Shown here: positions 1-8,609 of the stretch, in pieces
Numbering within the stretch: the first letter of the stretch is position 1
Layout of the letters: each line of letters opens with the position of its first letter
Source of the DNA: an uncultured Acetatifactor sp.
Lineage (GTDB): Bacteria; Bacillota; Clostridia; Lachnospirales; Lachnospiraceae
NCBI GenBank assembly: GCA_910577665.1
Contig: CAJTOJ010000035.1
Location: 1,294 to 37,623, forward strand
Length of the DNA: 36,330 nucleotides
Direction of reading: 5' to 3'
Made by a program: the position numbers and the translations under genes
Notes under the pieces: generated by a model
Databases searched by the model: none
Seen by the model: only the letters and a program-made list of their open reading frames with translations
Told to the model about the DNA's origin: nothing

Positions 1-228
1 CTGGGACGGGTGATGGGAAGCAACCTGGAGCGACTGAGGGAGTTTGGCAATACCCAGGTCAAGGATTTCCAGTACCAGCTGGCTATCTACATATATGACA
101 AAGGCCTCGGCGGCGGTAAATTCAGCATGTCTACAGCGGTGAACCTGTTCCAGTCTGCGGTTGGTGTGGTGCTGGTGCTATTGGCAGACCGGGTTGCAAA
201 GAAGCTCGGTGAAGATGGTCTGTTGTAG
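1..228 (+). CDS. ABC sugar transporter permease, LplB/YteP type (C-terminal fragment)
   Basis: The gene enters from outside the window in frame 1 and only its last 75 residues are present. The fragment ends in a hydrophobic helix (around FQSAVGVVLVLLADRVAKKL), the usual final membrane span and tail of LplB-type permeases. It would form the membrane channel of a binding-protein-dependent carbohydrate importer with the next permease. The stop is 20 bases before the next start, so the two are co-transcribed. In Bacillus subtilis a related YteP-YtcP-YtcQ transporter imports rhamnogalacturonan oligosaccharides, which fits the downstream enzymes. The ATPase is not encoded here and would be a shared MsmX-like protein elsewhere (inference). 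Confidence 0.85.
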   Translation: MGRVMGSNLERLREFGNTQVKDFQYQLAIYIYDKGLGGGKFSMSTAVNLFQSAVGVVLVLLADRVAKKLGEDGLL

Positions 229-248
229 GAAGGCGGGAGGTGAGATAA

Positions 249-1178
249 GTGGCTAAGAAAAAAGAAGAAGTAATACGTGGCGCGGAAGTGTCCAGTGATG
301 GCAGCAGGGCTATCAACAAATTCCGGTTCAGTGACTTTGTCATGATGGCAGTGATCGTCCTTCTGTGCTTGACATGTATCCTGCCGTTCCTACACCTGGC
401 AGCAAAGTCCATATCCAGCAATACATTTGTTGTGGCAAAGCAGGTTGCGTTCTGGCCGAAAGGCATTACCTTTGATGCTTATGTGTCAATCTTCAAGGAC
501 GGCAGCCTGACCTACGCTATGATTTACAGTATAATCGTAACACTGATTTTTACCGCCCTTGGCATGGCAGTCTGTACCTGTGCGGCGTACCCCTTGTCTA
601 AGAAGCGGCTGAAAGGCAGGACATTTTTTACCTTTGCGCTGATGATCCCCATGTATTTCGGGGCTGGCCTGATTCCCAGCTATCTGCTGATGGATAAGCT
701 GAATCTGCTGGATAATATGTGGGTGCTGATCCTGCCGCTGATTTATTCGCCCTATAATATGCTGATCATGAAGAGTTCCCTGCAGAGTACCATACCGGAT
801 AGCCTGGAGGAGTCCGCATTTCTGGATGGGGCCAGCAACCTGCAGATTCTGTTTAAGATCGTGCTGCCCCTGTCCAAACCGGTGATTGCAACCCTTTCCC
901 TGTTCTACGCAGTGGGACGCTGGAACTCTTATGCAGATAATATTTACTACATTCAGACAGATAAGCTGAAGATGGCACAGTATAAGCTGGCCCAGATGGT
1001 ATCCTCGGCCAATGCGGCCCAGACAGTATCCCTTTCCGAAGGGGCTGCTGTGACCAGCACGCCGGAAGTGCTGCAGGCAGCGGCGGTCATGGTAGTGACA
1101 GTGCCTATCATCTGTATCTATCCTTTCCTGCAGAAGTACTTTGTGAAGGGCGTGATGATCGGGGCTGTAAAAGGATGA
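249..1178 (+). CDS. ABC sugar transporter permease, LplC/YtcP type
   Basis: A 309-residue inner-membrane permease, the usual length for the LplC/YtcP branch of carbohydrate ABC transporters. It starts with GTG at 249 behind a GGGAGGTGA ribosome site. After a charged N-terminal segment there are about six hydrophobic spans. The cytoplasmic EAA loop that contacts the ATPase is visible near residues 186-210 (EESAFLDGASNLQ, then ILPLSKP-like residues). The ending in VKGVMIGAVKG is typical of the family. It pairs with the partial permease upstream and the lipoprotein downstream. Substrate is inferred from the neighbouring GH105, CE12 and GH112 enzymes as pectin-derived oligosaccharides. Confidence 0.93.
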   Translation: MAKKKEEVIRGAEVSSDGSRAINKFRFSDFVMMAVIVLLCLTCILPFLHLAAKSISSNTFVVAKQVAFWPKGITFDAYVSIFKDGSLTYAMIYSIIVTLIFTALGMAVCTCAAYPLSKKRLKGRTFFTFALMIPMYFGAGLIPSYLLMDKLNLLDNMWVLILPLIYSPYNMLIMKSSLQSTIPDSLEESAFLDGASNLQILFKIVLPLSKPVIATLSLFYAVGRWNSYADNIYYIQTDKLKMAQYKLAQMVSSANAAQTVSLSEGAAVTSTPEVLQAAAVMVVTVPIICIYPFLQKYFVKGVMIGAVKG

Positions 1179-1267
1179 ATGGAGATTGGAAGTGCAAATT
1201 TCATACAGGTAGTTTCCCGCATGGGCGGGTCGACTATATACACATTTTTTAAAGGAGGACATTTTTT

Positions 1268-3022
1268 ATGAAGAAGAATTATCTTCAGAAGGTTCTGGCT
1301 ATGGCCCTGGTGGGAACCATGGCATTGGGAACCCTGGCTGGCTGCAGCGAAAAAGAAACACCTGCATCCGGCAGCAATGAAAGTACTTCTGTGCCTGAGA
1401 GCAGTGACCAGCAGAGTACAGAGGAGAGCAGCACCCAGGACGCGGGCAGTGAGGATGCAGACGGCGCCGGTGTGGCTGGCGTGGAAGGCTATACCGCTTT
1501 TGCAGAGAATGTGACCTTGAGCATCCCTGTATATGACAGAGGACAGGAGGGTGTTCCTGCCATCGGAGAGAACTATTGGGAGCAGTGGCTTCAGGAGAAT
1601 TTTGGCGACAAGTACAACATTACCTTGAAGTTCGTGCCCATTACCCGTACAGATGTATTGACATCTTATTCCCTGCTGGCTTCCTCCAAGAGCCTGCCTA
1701 CTTTCCTGATGGAATATGATTTCCCGAAGCTGGCCGGCTGGGTTGCTGACGGAAGCCTGACCACATATGACCTGGATCAGTTTGCGCAGATTGCACCTAC
1801 TTATTATCAGAGAATGGTGGATCTGGATCAGATCAAATACACCACCATGGACAATGGAACCTATTTTGTGCTGGCTGAGAGGCCTTATTACAATACCAGC
1901 TATACCTTTGTAAAATGGGTGCGTATGGACTGGCTGAGGAAGGTGGGCTATGACCATATTCCTGCAACCCGTGCCGAGTACATTGACGCCATGACCAAGA
2001 TCCAGGAGGAGGGCATTGCAGATCATCCGGCAGGAGGCGCTACATCCGCGGATATGCGCGGCATCGACCAGAGCTATCAGTTTAGGGATTACCCCATGAA
2101 TGAGGAAGAGTGGGTTATGTATGGTGACTACGCCATTCCTGCTCTTGGCTGGGAACCCAACAAGAAACTGCTGAGAGAGCTGAATGAGAATTACAATCTT
2201 GGCTTTACCAATCCGGAGTACTACGTAACCGATGTGGAGACTGCCAAGGCTAATTTCATCAATGGCAAGACATATGAATACAGCGATTACATTGCTGCCA
2301 ACATTGACTGGCTGAATTCCTTCTATGCCACCAATCCTGATGCAGAGCTGGCCATTGCCGTACAGGCTACAGAGGCAGATACGGAATATGGCACTGTGCC
2401 TGCAAGCCGTTCCGATAACCCGTTTGGTATGATGATCGGCTTCTCTTCCCAGGCTTCTGAGGATGAGATCAAGGCGGCCATGATGTACATGGAGTGGATG
2501 CTGCAGGAAGAGAACCTGTTTGTGATGCAGTGGGGCTTCGAGGGCGACAATTTCAACTATGGGGAAGACGGGCTGCCTGCATCCGTGAACTATGCGGACT
2601 ACGAAGGCGAGCATAAGCAGGGCTTCAGCAACAACAAGGACTATTGGTGTGTGGCAATTGAGGCCAGAAGCGCCGGTACCATTGAGGATACCATCAAGGC
2701 TGCCACTCCTCAGGGCCTGCCTCAGGACTTCAGCGAAGAGCTGATCCAGCACTACTACAATAAGGTGGCAGCAGCAGAGAAAGGCTGGATTATCACAGAC
2801 TGTATGTTTGGTACTGTGCTGACAACCATTGAGGAATACCAGGGAGACCTGCTGTCCATGTATGCAGAAGCCAGGGATGATCTGATTATGTGTGATCCTG
2901 AAGAGTTTGATGCAAAATATGATGAGTGGGCGCAGAAGTATGCTGATGCAGGTTACAGAGCCATTGCCGAGGAGAGATTACAGGCAATGAAGGATGGTCT
3001 GACCTCCGCAATGCAGCAGTAA
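1268..3022 (+). CDS. Lipoprotein extracellular solute-binding protein of sugar ABC transporter
   Basis: A 584-residue secreted lipoprotein. It has a lysine-rich N-terminus, a hydrophobic core and a lipobox LAGC with the lipidated cysteine at residue 26. A Ser/Glu-rich linker follows (about 30-70) before the binding domain. The length suits the large YtcQ/LplA-like binding proteins that deliver complex oligosaccharides to LplB/LplC permeases, and aromatic residues are abundant as expected for sugar stacking. The ATG at 1268 has an AAAGGAGG ribosome site. It sits 89 bases after the permease in the same direction. A stable hairpin follows (3073-3101). The ligand is inferred to be a rhamnogalacturonan-I fragment. 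Confidence 0.92.
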   Translation: MKKNYLQKVLAMALVGTMALGTLAGCSEKETPASGSNESTSVPESSDQQSTEESSTQDAGSEDADGAGVAGVEGYTAFAENVTLSIPVYDRGQEGVPAIGENYWEQWLQENFGDKYNITLKFVPITRTDVLTSYSLLASSKSLPTFLMEYDFPKLAGWVADGSLTTYDLDQFAQIAPTYYQRMVDLDQIKYTTMDNGTYFVLAERPYYNTSYTFVKWVRMDWLRKVGYDHIPATRAEYIDAMTKIQEEGIADHPAGGATSADMRGIDQSYQFRDYPMNEEEWVMYGDYAIPALGWEPNKKLLRELNENYNLGFTNPEYYVTDVETAKANFINGKTYEYSDYIAANIDWLNSFYATNPDAELAIAVQATEADTEYGTVPASRSDNPFGMMIGFSSQASEDEIKAAMMYMEWMLQEENLFVMQWGFEGDNFNYGEDGLPASVNYADYEGEHKQGFSNNKDYWCVAIEARSAGTIEDTIKAATPQGLPQDFSEELIQHYYNKVAAAEKGWIITDCMFGTVLTTIEEYQGDLLSMYAEARDDLIMCDPEEFDAKYDEWAQKYADAGYRAIAEERLQAMKDGLTSAMQQ

Positions 3023-3072
3023 TCTTCGTAAAGCGTATACCGGATTCACAAAAGTTATATAAGAATGGAACG

Positions 3073-3101
3073 GATAGCCTCCCAGCAACTGGGAGGCTAT
3101 C
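3073..3101 (+). terminator. Stable intergenic hairpin after the binding-protein gene
   Basis: A perfect 13-base-pair inverted repeat (GATAGCCTCCCAG / CTGGGAGGCTATC) closes on a 3-base loop. Only a short T stretch follows, so it may act as a leaky terminator or an mRNA-stabilising 3' end. This is a common way to keep the binding protein more abundant than the enzymes downstream. Confidence 0.7.
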
Positions 3102-3229
3102 TTATACAACAGGAATTGCTCCAGGTTTTTGGAATTGGTAATTGCACATATCTCCATAAAAGTTTAAAATAGAGAATGAGGTACCAAAACGAGAAAAGTG
3201 CCGCGGAAGGCGGCGGGACGGAGGGTGTT

Positions 3230-4282
3230 ATGCTACAGTTACAGTACGACAGGCAACAGATTGAGGATGCAATTGATAAAATCGTGAGAAAGACCATGAA
3301 CATGGATCTTACCTGGGACTGGCCTTGCGGTGTGGCCTACTATGGCATCAGTGATGCCTATGAGAAGACAGGGAAGGAAGAATATCTGAACCTGCTGAAG
3401 GACCGGGTGGATGAGCTGATTGACTTAGGGCTGCCCAGGGTGTGGACTGTGAATGCCTGCGCCATGGGGCATTGTCTGATCACCCTGTACAAAGCCACGA
3501 AAGAGCAGAAATACTATGATATCTTGATGAGTAAGATTGCCTATATCCAGAAGGACGCTCTCCGTTTCGGGGATCATGTGCTGCAGCATACGGTGTCTGC
3601 CAACAATGATTTCCCGGAGCAGGCCTGGTGCGATACCTTGTTTATGGCAGCGTTCCTGTTGCTACGGGTAGGTGTCATGAACAAGGACGAGGAGATGATC
3701 AACGATGCACTGAATCAGTATTACTGGCATATCAAATATCTTCAGAATCCCAGCAGCGGTTATTATTACCATGGATACAACAATATTACAGGGGATCATA
3801 TGTCCGGCATCTACTGGGGCAGGGCTAACGCATGGGCGGCTTTCACCATGGCCCAGGTGGGAGGGATCCTGCCGGAGTGCTACCTGTATCCCAAATATAT
3901 GGATGTGGCTGGTTCCCTGAATGAGCAGCTTGCAGCCCTGAAGACTGTGCAGACGGAAGATGGCCTCTGGAGAACCGTGCTGGATGACCCGGACTCCTAT
4001 GAGGAAATCTCTGCTTCGGCTGGAATCGCCGCAGCTATGCTTACCAGGGGCAACCCCCTCCACTCCAAGTACATCAACAAATCCATCAAAGGATTGCTGG
4101 CCAATGTGAGCGAGGACGGCAAGGTGATGAACGTGTCTGCGGGTACAGCTGTAATGAAGGACAAAGATGGCTACCGGGGCATCTCCAGGGACTGGATCCA
4201 GGGCTGGGGGCAGGGCCTGATGCTGGCGTTTCTGGCCACATTGCTGCAGGCTGATAAAATCGAGAAGGACGGTGCACTGTAA
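3230..4282 (+). CDS. GH105 unsaturated rhamnogalacturonyl hydrolase (YteR-like)
   Basis: A 350-residue cytoplasmic enzyme without signal peptide, the length of the GH88/GH105 family. These (alpha/alpha)6-barrel enzymes remove the unsaturated uronic acid left by pectate or rhamnogalacturonan lyases by hydrating its double bond. Family signs include WDWPCGVAYYGI near the start, WTVNACAMG, and the catalytic-type aspartate D135 in QAWCDTLFMA, comparable to the catalytic Asp of YteR. A glycine/tyrosine-rich stretch with WGRANAW and a C-terminal DWIQGWGQG follow. I start at ATG 3230, which has GGAGG just upstream; an in-frame ATG at 3176 has no good ribosome site. It is followed after two bases by the CE12 esterase. 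Exact GH105 substrate is inferred from the locus. Confidence 0.9.
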   Translation: MLQLQYDRQQIEDAIDKIVRKTMNMDLTWDWPCGVAYYGISDAYEKTGKEEYLNLLKDRVDELIDLGLPRVWTVNACAMGHCLITLYKATKEQKYYDILMSKIAYIQKDALRFGDHVLQHTVSANNDFPEQAWCDTLFMAAFLLLRVGVMNKDEEMINDALNQYYWHIKYLQNPSSGYYYHGYNNITGDHMSGIYWGRANAWAAFTMAQVGGILPECYLYPKYMDVAGSLNEQLAALKTVQTEDGLWRTVLDDPDSYEEISASAGIAAAMLTRGNPLHSKYINKSIKGLLANVSEDGKVMNVSAGTAVMKDKDGYRGISRDWIQGWGQGLMLAFLATLLQADKIEKDGAL

Positions 4283-4284
4283 TC

Positions 4285-6111
4285 ATGTTTCGGAAGCGGT
4301 TTGTCTTCGGGAAGGAATCTACAGGGGAAGGAACCATAGGTGTCTCCCCTGCGGATCTTTACCGGCCGGAAAAAGGATATGGATTTGTAACAGAAGCAAA
4401 CAGACGGGAACAGGAGTTGCTCCGGTTCCCGGAATTGAATGCGGGATTTGAGCCTGTTTATTGGTATGGGGATCAAGAACTGTCGCAGGTGGAAGCAGGG
4501 GAAGGAGCCTGCTTCCTGGACTCAGATGGGGAGGTTGTGCGCTTACAGCAAGAGGCAGGAGAACACTGGCGGGGGGAGCGCAGGCAGATTCCCCTTTCCT
4601 TCAAGGCAGATGTGCCCGGACAGGGCAATTATAAGGTGACAGTGGAGATTCCCGCCGGGGAATCCGGGGAGGGCGCAGGACGGGTGCTGCTCTTTACCGG
4701 GCGCAGGCGGCTTGGGTATATGGGGGATCTTTCCGTATGTTCCGCCGGTACAGGAGGGAGCGTATTCTCTTATACCATGACTGTGAATGTGTGTGATATT
4801 GTGCCCAGAGGGCAGACAAAGGTATATGAGGACAAGAGCCTGGATATTACCCTGGTGGCAGACCGGCCACAGATCCATGCAATCAGTATAGAAGAAACAC
4901 AATGCCCCACCCTTTATATCGCCGGGGATTCCACAGTGACTGACCAGAGTGCGGAGTATCCTTATGCCCCTGGCACCAGCTACAGCGGATGGGGACAGAT
5001 GATAACGGCTTACTTGAAGGAAGGAATTGCAGTGTCCAACCATGCCCACTCCGGGCTTACAACAGACAGTTTCCGCAGGGAGGGACATCTGCAGGTAGTA
5101 AACCAGTATGGCAGGTCCGGGGACTATGTGCTGTTCCAGTTCGGCCACAATGACCAGAAACTGGAGGAGTTGAAGGCCAGGGAGGGCTATCGGGAGAATC
5201 TGCTGCGATACATCAGGGAGTGCAGAGAGAAAAGAATGTATCCATTGCTTGTGACTCCTCTTGCCAGGAATACCTGGAAGGGAAATGACGGCACCTACAA
5301 TGACCTGCTGGCAGAGTATGCGGCAAGCTGTATGGAAGTGGGGGCGGATACGGGCACACCGGTGCTTGACCTGCATGGCCGTAGTATGGCGTTCATTCTG
5401 GAGAAAGGGCTGGAGGAGGCAAAGCCTTATTTCTTCCCTGGGGATTATACCCACAGCAATGACTATGGTGCCTATCATATGGCAGGGCTGGTAGCAGAGG
5501 AGATAGGAAAGGTCTGCACCAGCCATCCGGATCCGGCATACCGGTTCCTGGCGACCTGTGTCACAGAAGGCTTCGGGGCCTGGGAGCCGGCGGGAGAAGT
5601 GATACCTCTTTCCAGACCGGAGAAGTTCAAGGATGTGGCAGACCCCGCAGAAGGAGCGAAACTCCTGGCAGAGACCGACCGTCTGGATGAGCCTGTGGAC
5701 CGGGCCTGTGCCCTGGACATGGTGATCAAAACGGCCCGTTTCTTCCCTACCAATGTATACAATGATATGTACACGGATGTGGTGGGGCACGAGTGGTATG
5801 CAGGAGCGGTAGAATGCGCCTGCCAGAATGGGCTGATAGATCCTGGCATGGTGGAGGATGACCATTTTTATCCGGAACGGCCAGTGACTTTGGAAGAATT
5901 TCTGGTGTTTGCCGTGAACGGATACAAGAGCAGGAAAAAGCTGCCTGGGTTAGGAGCCTGTGCCTATGATGGCTTGTGCAGGGCGTATGCCAGGCCTTAC
6001 ATACAGGCAGCCTGTAGGCTGGGGCTGCTGGCACCAGATGGCAGCCAGGATCTGGGGAAAATACTTACCCGCAGGGAGGCTGTGGAGCTGTGCCGCAGGC
6101 TGGGAATCTGA
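4285..6111 (+). CDS. CE12-type SGNH rhamnogalacturonan acetylesterase with SLH-like C-terminal repeats
   Basis: A 608-residue protein with three parts. Residues 1 to about 205 resemble the beta-rich accessory domain found in front of YxiM/RhgT-type esterases. Residues 207-435 form an SGNH hydrolase: GDST with nucleophile S216, a GHND block at 287-290, and the D387/H390 pair in GDYTHSND. Such CE12 enzymes remove acetyl groups from rhamnogalacturonan. Residues about 449-608 resemble surface-layer-homology repeats (for example DVVGHEWYAGAVECACQNGL at 498, then FYPERPVTLEEF, and a last repeat from about 572). No signal peptide is visible, which is odd for SLH modules and for most CE12 enzymes. 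The start ATG lies directly after the GH105 stop, so the two are translationally linked. Confidence 0.85.
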   Translation: MFRKRFVFGKESTGEGTIGVSPADLYRPEKGYGFVTEANRREQELLRFPELNAGFEPVYWYGDQELSQVEAGEGACFLDSDGEVVRLQQEAGEHWRGERRQIPLSFKADVPGQGNYKVTVEIPAGESGEGAGRVLLFTGRRRLGYMGDLSVCSAGTGGSVFSYTMTVNVCDIVPRGQTKVYEDKSLDITLVADRPQIHAISIEETQCPTLYIAGDSTVTDQSAEYPYAPGTSYSGWGQMITAYLKEGIAVSNHAHSGLTTDSFRREGHLQVVNQYGRSGDYVLFQFGHNDQKLEELKAREGYRENLLRYIRECREKRMYPLLVTPLARNTWKGNDGTYNDLLAEYAASCMEVGADTGTPVLDLHGRSMAFILEKGLEEAKPYFFPGDYTHSNDYGAYHMAGLVAEEIGKVCTSHPDPAYRFLATCVTEGFGAWEPAGEVIPLSRPEKFKDVADPAEGAKLLAETDRLDEPVDRACALDMVIKTARFFPTNVYNDMYTDVVGHEWYAGAVECACQNGLIDPGMVEDDHFYPERPVTLEEFLVFAVNGYKSRKKLPGLGACAYDGLCRAYARPYIQAACRLGLLAPDGSQDLGKILTRREAVELCRRLGI

Positions 6112-6221
6112 GACGGCACCGGGAAACCATGGGGTAAGCCTGGAAGGAATATTGCAATAAAGGAAGACCCGGATCTGACCAGAAGTGGAAGAGGGATATG
6201 AGGAATAGGAGGAGAGAAGAG

Positions 6222-8375
6222 ATGTCAAAGACGAAGGGTGGATTTACACTCCCTGGGGAATCGGGCTATGAGAAGCTTACCCTGCAGATGGCAGAAAAGT
6301 GGGGCGCAGATGTGATCCGGGACAGTGACGGCACTGTGTTGTCGGATGAAATTGTCCATGCAGGATATGGGATATACTCTACCATTTGCATTATAAGGGA
6401 TCACAATGCATGGGCCAGGGAGAACCTGGACAAGTTACAGCAGACTTTCCTGTGTACGCCCGGAGTGGTGGCCCGGGACACGGAAGTAACCATTCATCTG
6501 ATGGAGAGCTTTTTTGCAGAACAGTTTGCCATCAACGACAGTGCCAGGGCATTTCCCTACTGGGAAGTGTATGACAGAACCACAAATGAGAAAGTGGACA
6601 ATGGGAAATGGAGCTATGACAAGACGGCAGGCGCTGTGACGGTGAAGGATATTGTGCCCTTCCACAAATACACAGTGAGTTTCCTGGCCTACCGGATCTG
6701 GGAAGAGATCTCCATGTACAACCACACCACCAACAACTGGGATAAGGAGCACCTCATGCAGATAGATCCCAGGTATCCGGAGACCCAGGCCTATATGTTG
6801 TCCTGGATGAAGAACTGGTGTGAGACCCATCCGGATACCACGGTGGTGCGATTTACCTCCATGTTCTACAATTTTGTATGGATCTGGGGCAGCAATGAGA
6901 GGAACCGGCAGCTTTATTCTGACTGGGGTTCCTATGACTACACGGTCAGTGACCTGGCCCTGGAAGAATTTGAGAAGCAGTACGGCTACCGGATGACGGC
7001 GGAGGACTTTATCAACAAAGGACAGCTTCATGTGACCCATATGCCGGGGAACCAGAAGAAAGCGGACTGGATGGCTTTTATCAATGATTTTGTAATCGGA
7101 TTTGGCAGAAAACTGATAGACATGGTGCATGCATATGGCAAGAAAGCCTATGTGTTCTATGATGACAGCTGGGTAGGGGTGGAACCGTACAACGGCAGAT
7201 TCCAGGAGTTTGGTTTTGACGGACTGATCAAGTGTGTGTTCTCCGGCTACGAAGCCAGGCTCTGTGCCGGGGTGGATGTGCCCACCCACGAGCTGCGTCT
7301 GCACCCCTATCTGTTCCCGGTGGGGCTGGGCGGTGCGCCTACCTTTATGGAGGGCGGGGATCCGACCCTGGATGCCAAGAAATACTGGAACAGCGTGCGC
7401 CGCGCCCTGCTTAGGGCGAAGATCGACAGAATCGGGCTGGGCGGATACCTGCATCTGGTGGAACCGTTTCCGGATTTCTGTGATTATATAGAGAAGGTGT
7501 CCGATGAATTCCGCCTGATCCAGTCTTTCCATGAGGCTGGCCGGCCCTATTCCATCAAGACCAGGGTGGCGGTGCTTCACAGCTGGGGGGCACTTCGCTC
7601 CTGGACTCTGTCAGGGCATTTCCATGAGACCTATATGCATGACCTGATCCACATCAACGAGGCTCTTTCAGGCCTGCCGGTGGAGGTGAAGTTCCTCTCC
7701 TTTGAGGATGTGAAGAAGGGTGCGCTGGAGGATGTGGATGTAGTGATCAATGCAGGCCGCGCAGGCAGCGCCTGGAGTGGCGGGGACAACTGGAAGGATG
7801 AAGAAGTGGTGACCAGGCTCACCAGATGGGTCTATGAGGGAGGTACCTTCCTGGGCGTGAACGAACCTTCTGCAGTGGAGGGGTATGATTATACCTTCCG
7901 CATGGCGCATGTGCTGGGGATTGATGAGGATACCGGAGCCAGGGTATGCCACGGCAGGTGGAGCTTCCAGGTGGAGGATGCTGTAGGGTTGCTGCCGGAA
8001 GGCGCCACGGTAGAGGCCAGGGAGCATCTGTATCTCACAGACGGCCAGGCGAAAGTGCTGCTGGCAGAGGGGGAGAATCCTCTGGTGACGGTGAAGGAGT
8101 TTGGCAAAGGAAAAGGGATTTATCTGGCTTCCTTCCAGGTGAACCAGGAAAACACCCGTATGCTTCTCCAGCTGATCCGCTATGCAGGAGAGGAAGGCCG
8201 TGACGGACTCTATATGACAGATAATCTCTATACGGAATGTGCCTACTATCCTGAGAGCAGGAAGCTGGTGGTCATCAACAACAGTGAAAGGGAACAGACT
8301 ACCACAGTGCCTACAGAGTCCGGTGCCAGGACTGTGACCATTGCGCCTTATGATACCGTGTTTATGGAAATATAA
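6222..8375 (+). CDS. GH112 beta-galactoside phosphorylase (galacto-N-biose or galactosyl-rhamnose phosphorylase)
   Basis: A 717-residue cytoplasmic phosphorylase of GH112, the usual family length. GH112 enzymes split a beta-galactosyl disaccharide with phosphate to galactose 1-phosphate plus the reducing sugar. D315 in YDDSWVG aligns with the general-acid aspartate of the Bifidobacterium lacto-N-biose phosphorylase, and FMEGGDP and IDRIGLGGYLHL match the barrel core. A beta-rich C-terminal domain follows. I choose ATG 6222 because AGGAGGAG sits seven bases upstream; an earlier ATG at 6198 lacks this. Known GH112 specificities are galacto-N-biose/lacto-N-biose and, in Lachnoclostridium phytofermentans, galactosyl-beta-1,4-rhamnose. 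The neighbours GH105 and CE12 favour the rhamnose specificity, but this is inference. Confidence 0.9.
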   Translation: MSKTKGGFTLPGESGYEKLTLQMAEKWGADVIRDSDGTVLSDEIVHAGYGIYSTICIIRDHNAWARENLDKLQQTFLCTPGVVARDTEVTIHLMESFFAEQFAINDSARAFPYWEVYDRTTNEKVDNGKWSYDKTAGAVTVKDIVPFHKYTVSFLAYRIWEEISMYNHTTNNWDKEHLMQIDPRYPETQAYMLSWMKNWCETHPDTTVVRFTSMFYNFVWIWGSNERNRQLYSDWGSYDYTVSDLALEEFEKQYGYRMTAEDFINKGQLHVTHMPGNQKKADWMAFINDFVIGFGRKLIDMVHAYGKKAYVFYDDSWVGVEPYNGRFQEFGFDGLIKCVFSGYEARLCAGVDVPTHELRLHPYLFPVGLGGAPTFMEGGDPTLDAKKYWNSVRRALLRAKIDRIGLGGYLHLVEPFPDFCDYIEKVSDEFRLIQSFHEAGRPYSIKTRVAVLHSWGALRSWTLSGHFHETYMHDLIHINEALSGLPVEVKFLSFEDVKKGALEDVDVVINAGRAGSAWSGGDNWKDEEVVTRLTRWVYEGGTFLGVNEPSAVEGYDYTFRMAHVLGIDEDTGARVCHGRWSFQVEDAVGLLPEGATVEAREHLYLTDGQAKVLLAEGENPLVTVKEFGKGKGIYLASFQVNQENTRMLLQLIRYAGEEGRDGLYMTDNLYTECAYYPESRKLVVINNSEREQTTTVPTESGARTVTIAPYDTVFMEI

Positions 8376-8501
8376 AGCAGGATGAGGCATAAGCAGGGCT
8401 GGCGGTAGGGCGGATCATAGGGGCTGTGGTAAGTCAGAAGCTGTTCCGCCTTGGCTTCCGTTCCTGGATACAGGAAGCCCGCTGCAGAATACCAGGACAA
8501 G

Positions 8502-8536
8502 AAAGAGCCGCGTGGTGAACGCCACGCGGCTCTTTT
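8502..8536. terminator. Bidirectional rho-independent terminator
   Basis: A 14-base-pair stem (AAAGAGCCGCGTGG / CCACGCGGCTCTTT) with a 6-base loop, followed by TTTTC on the plus strand and a short T-containing stretch on the minus strand. It lies between the convergent GH112 gene and the minus-strand gene and should end both. Confidence 0.9.
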
Positions 8537-8609
8537 CTGTCTATACCCTATGTACTCTTTCACGCATCTGCCAAATCCATAGATGCATTTGCTTTCAGGG
8601 CTCCGGATA

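Noticed and set aside
1118..2752. Long minus-strand open frame opposite the binding-protein gene
   Set aside because: It mirrors a clear lipoprotein gene, has no ribosome site and no family signature; the same applies to the long minus-strand frames opposite M3, GH13 and CE12.
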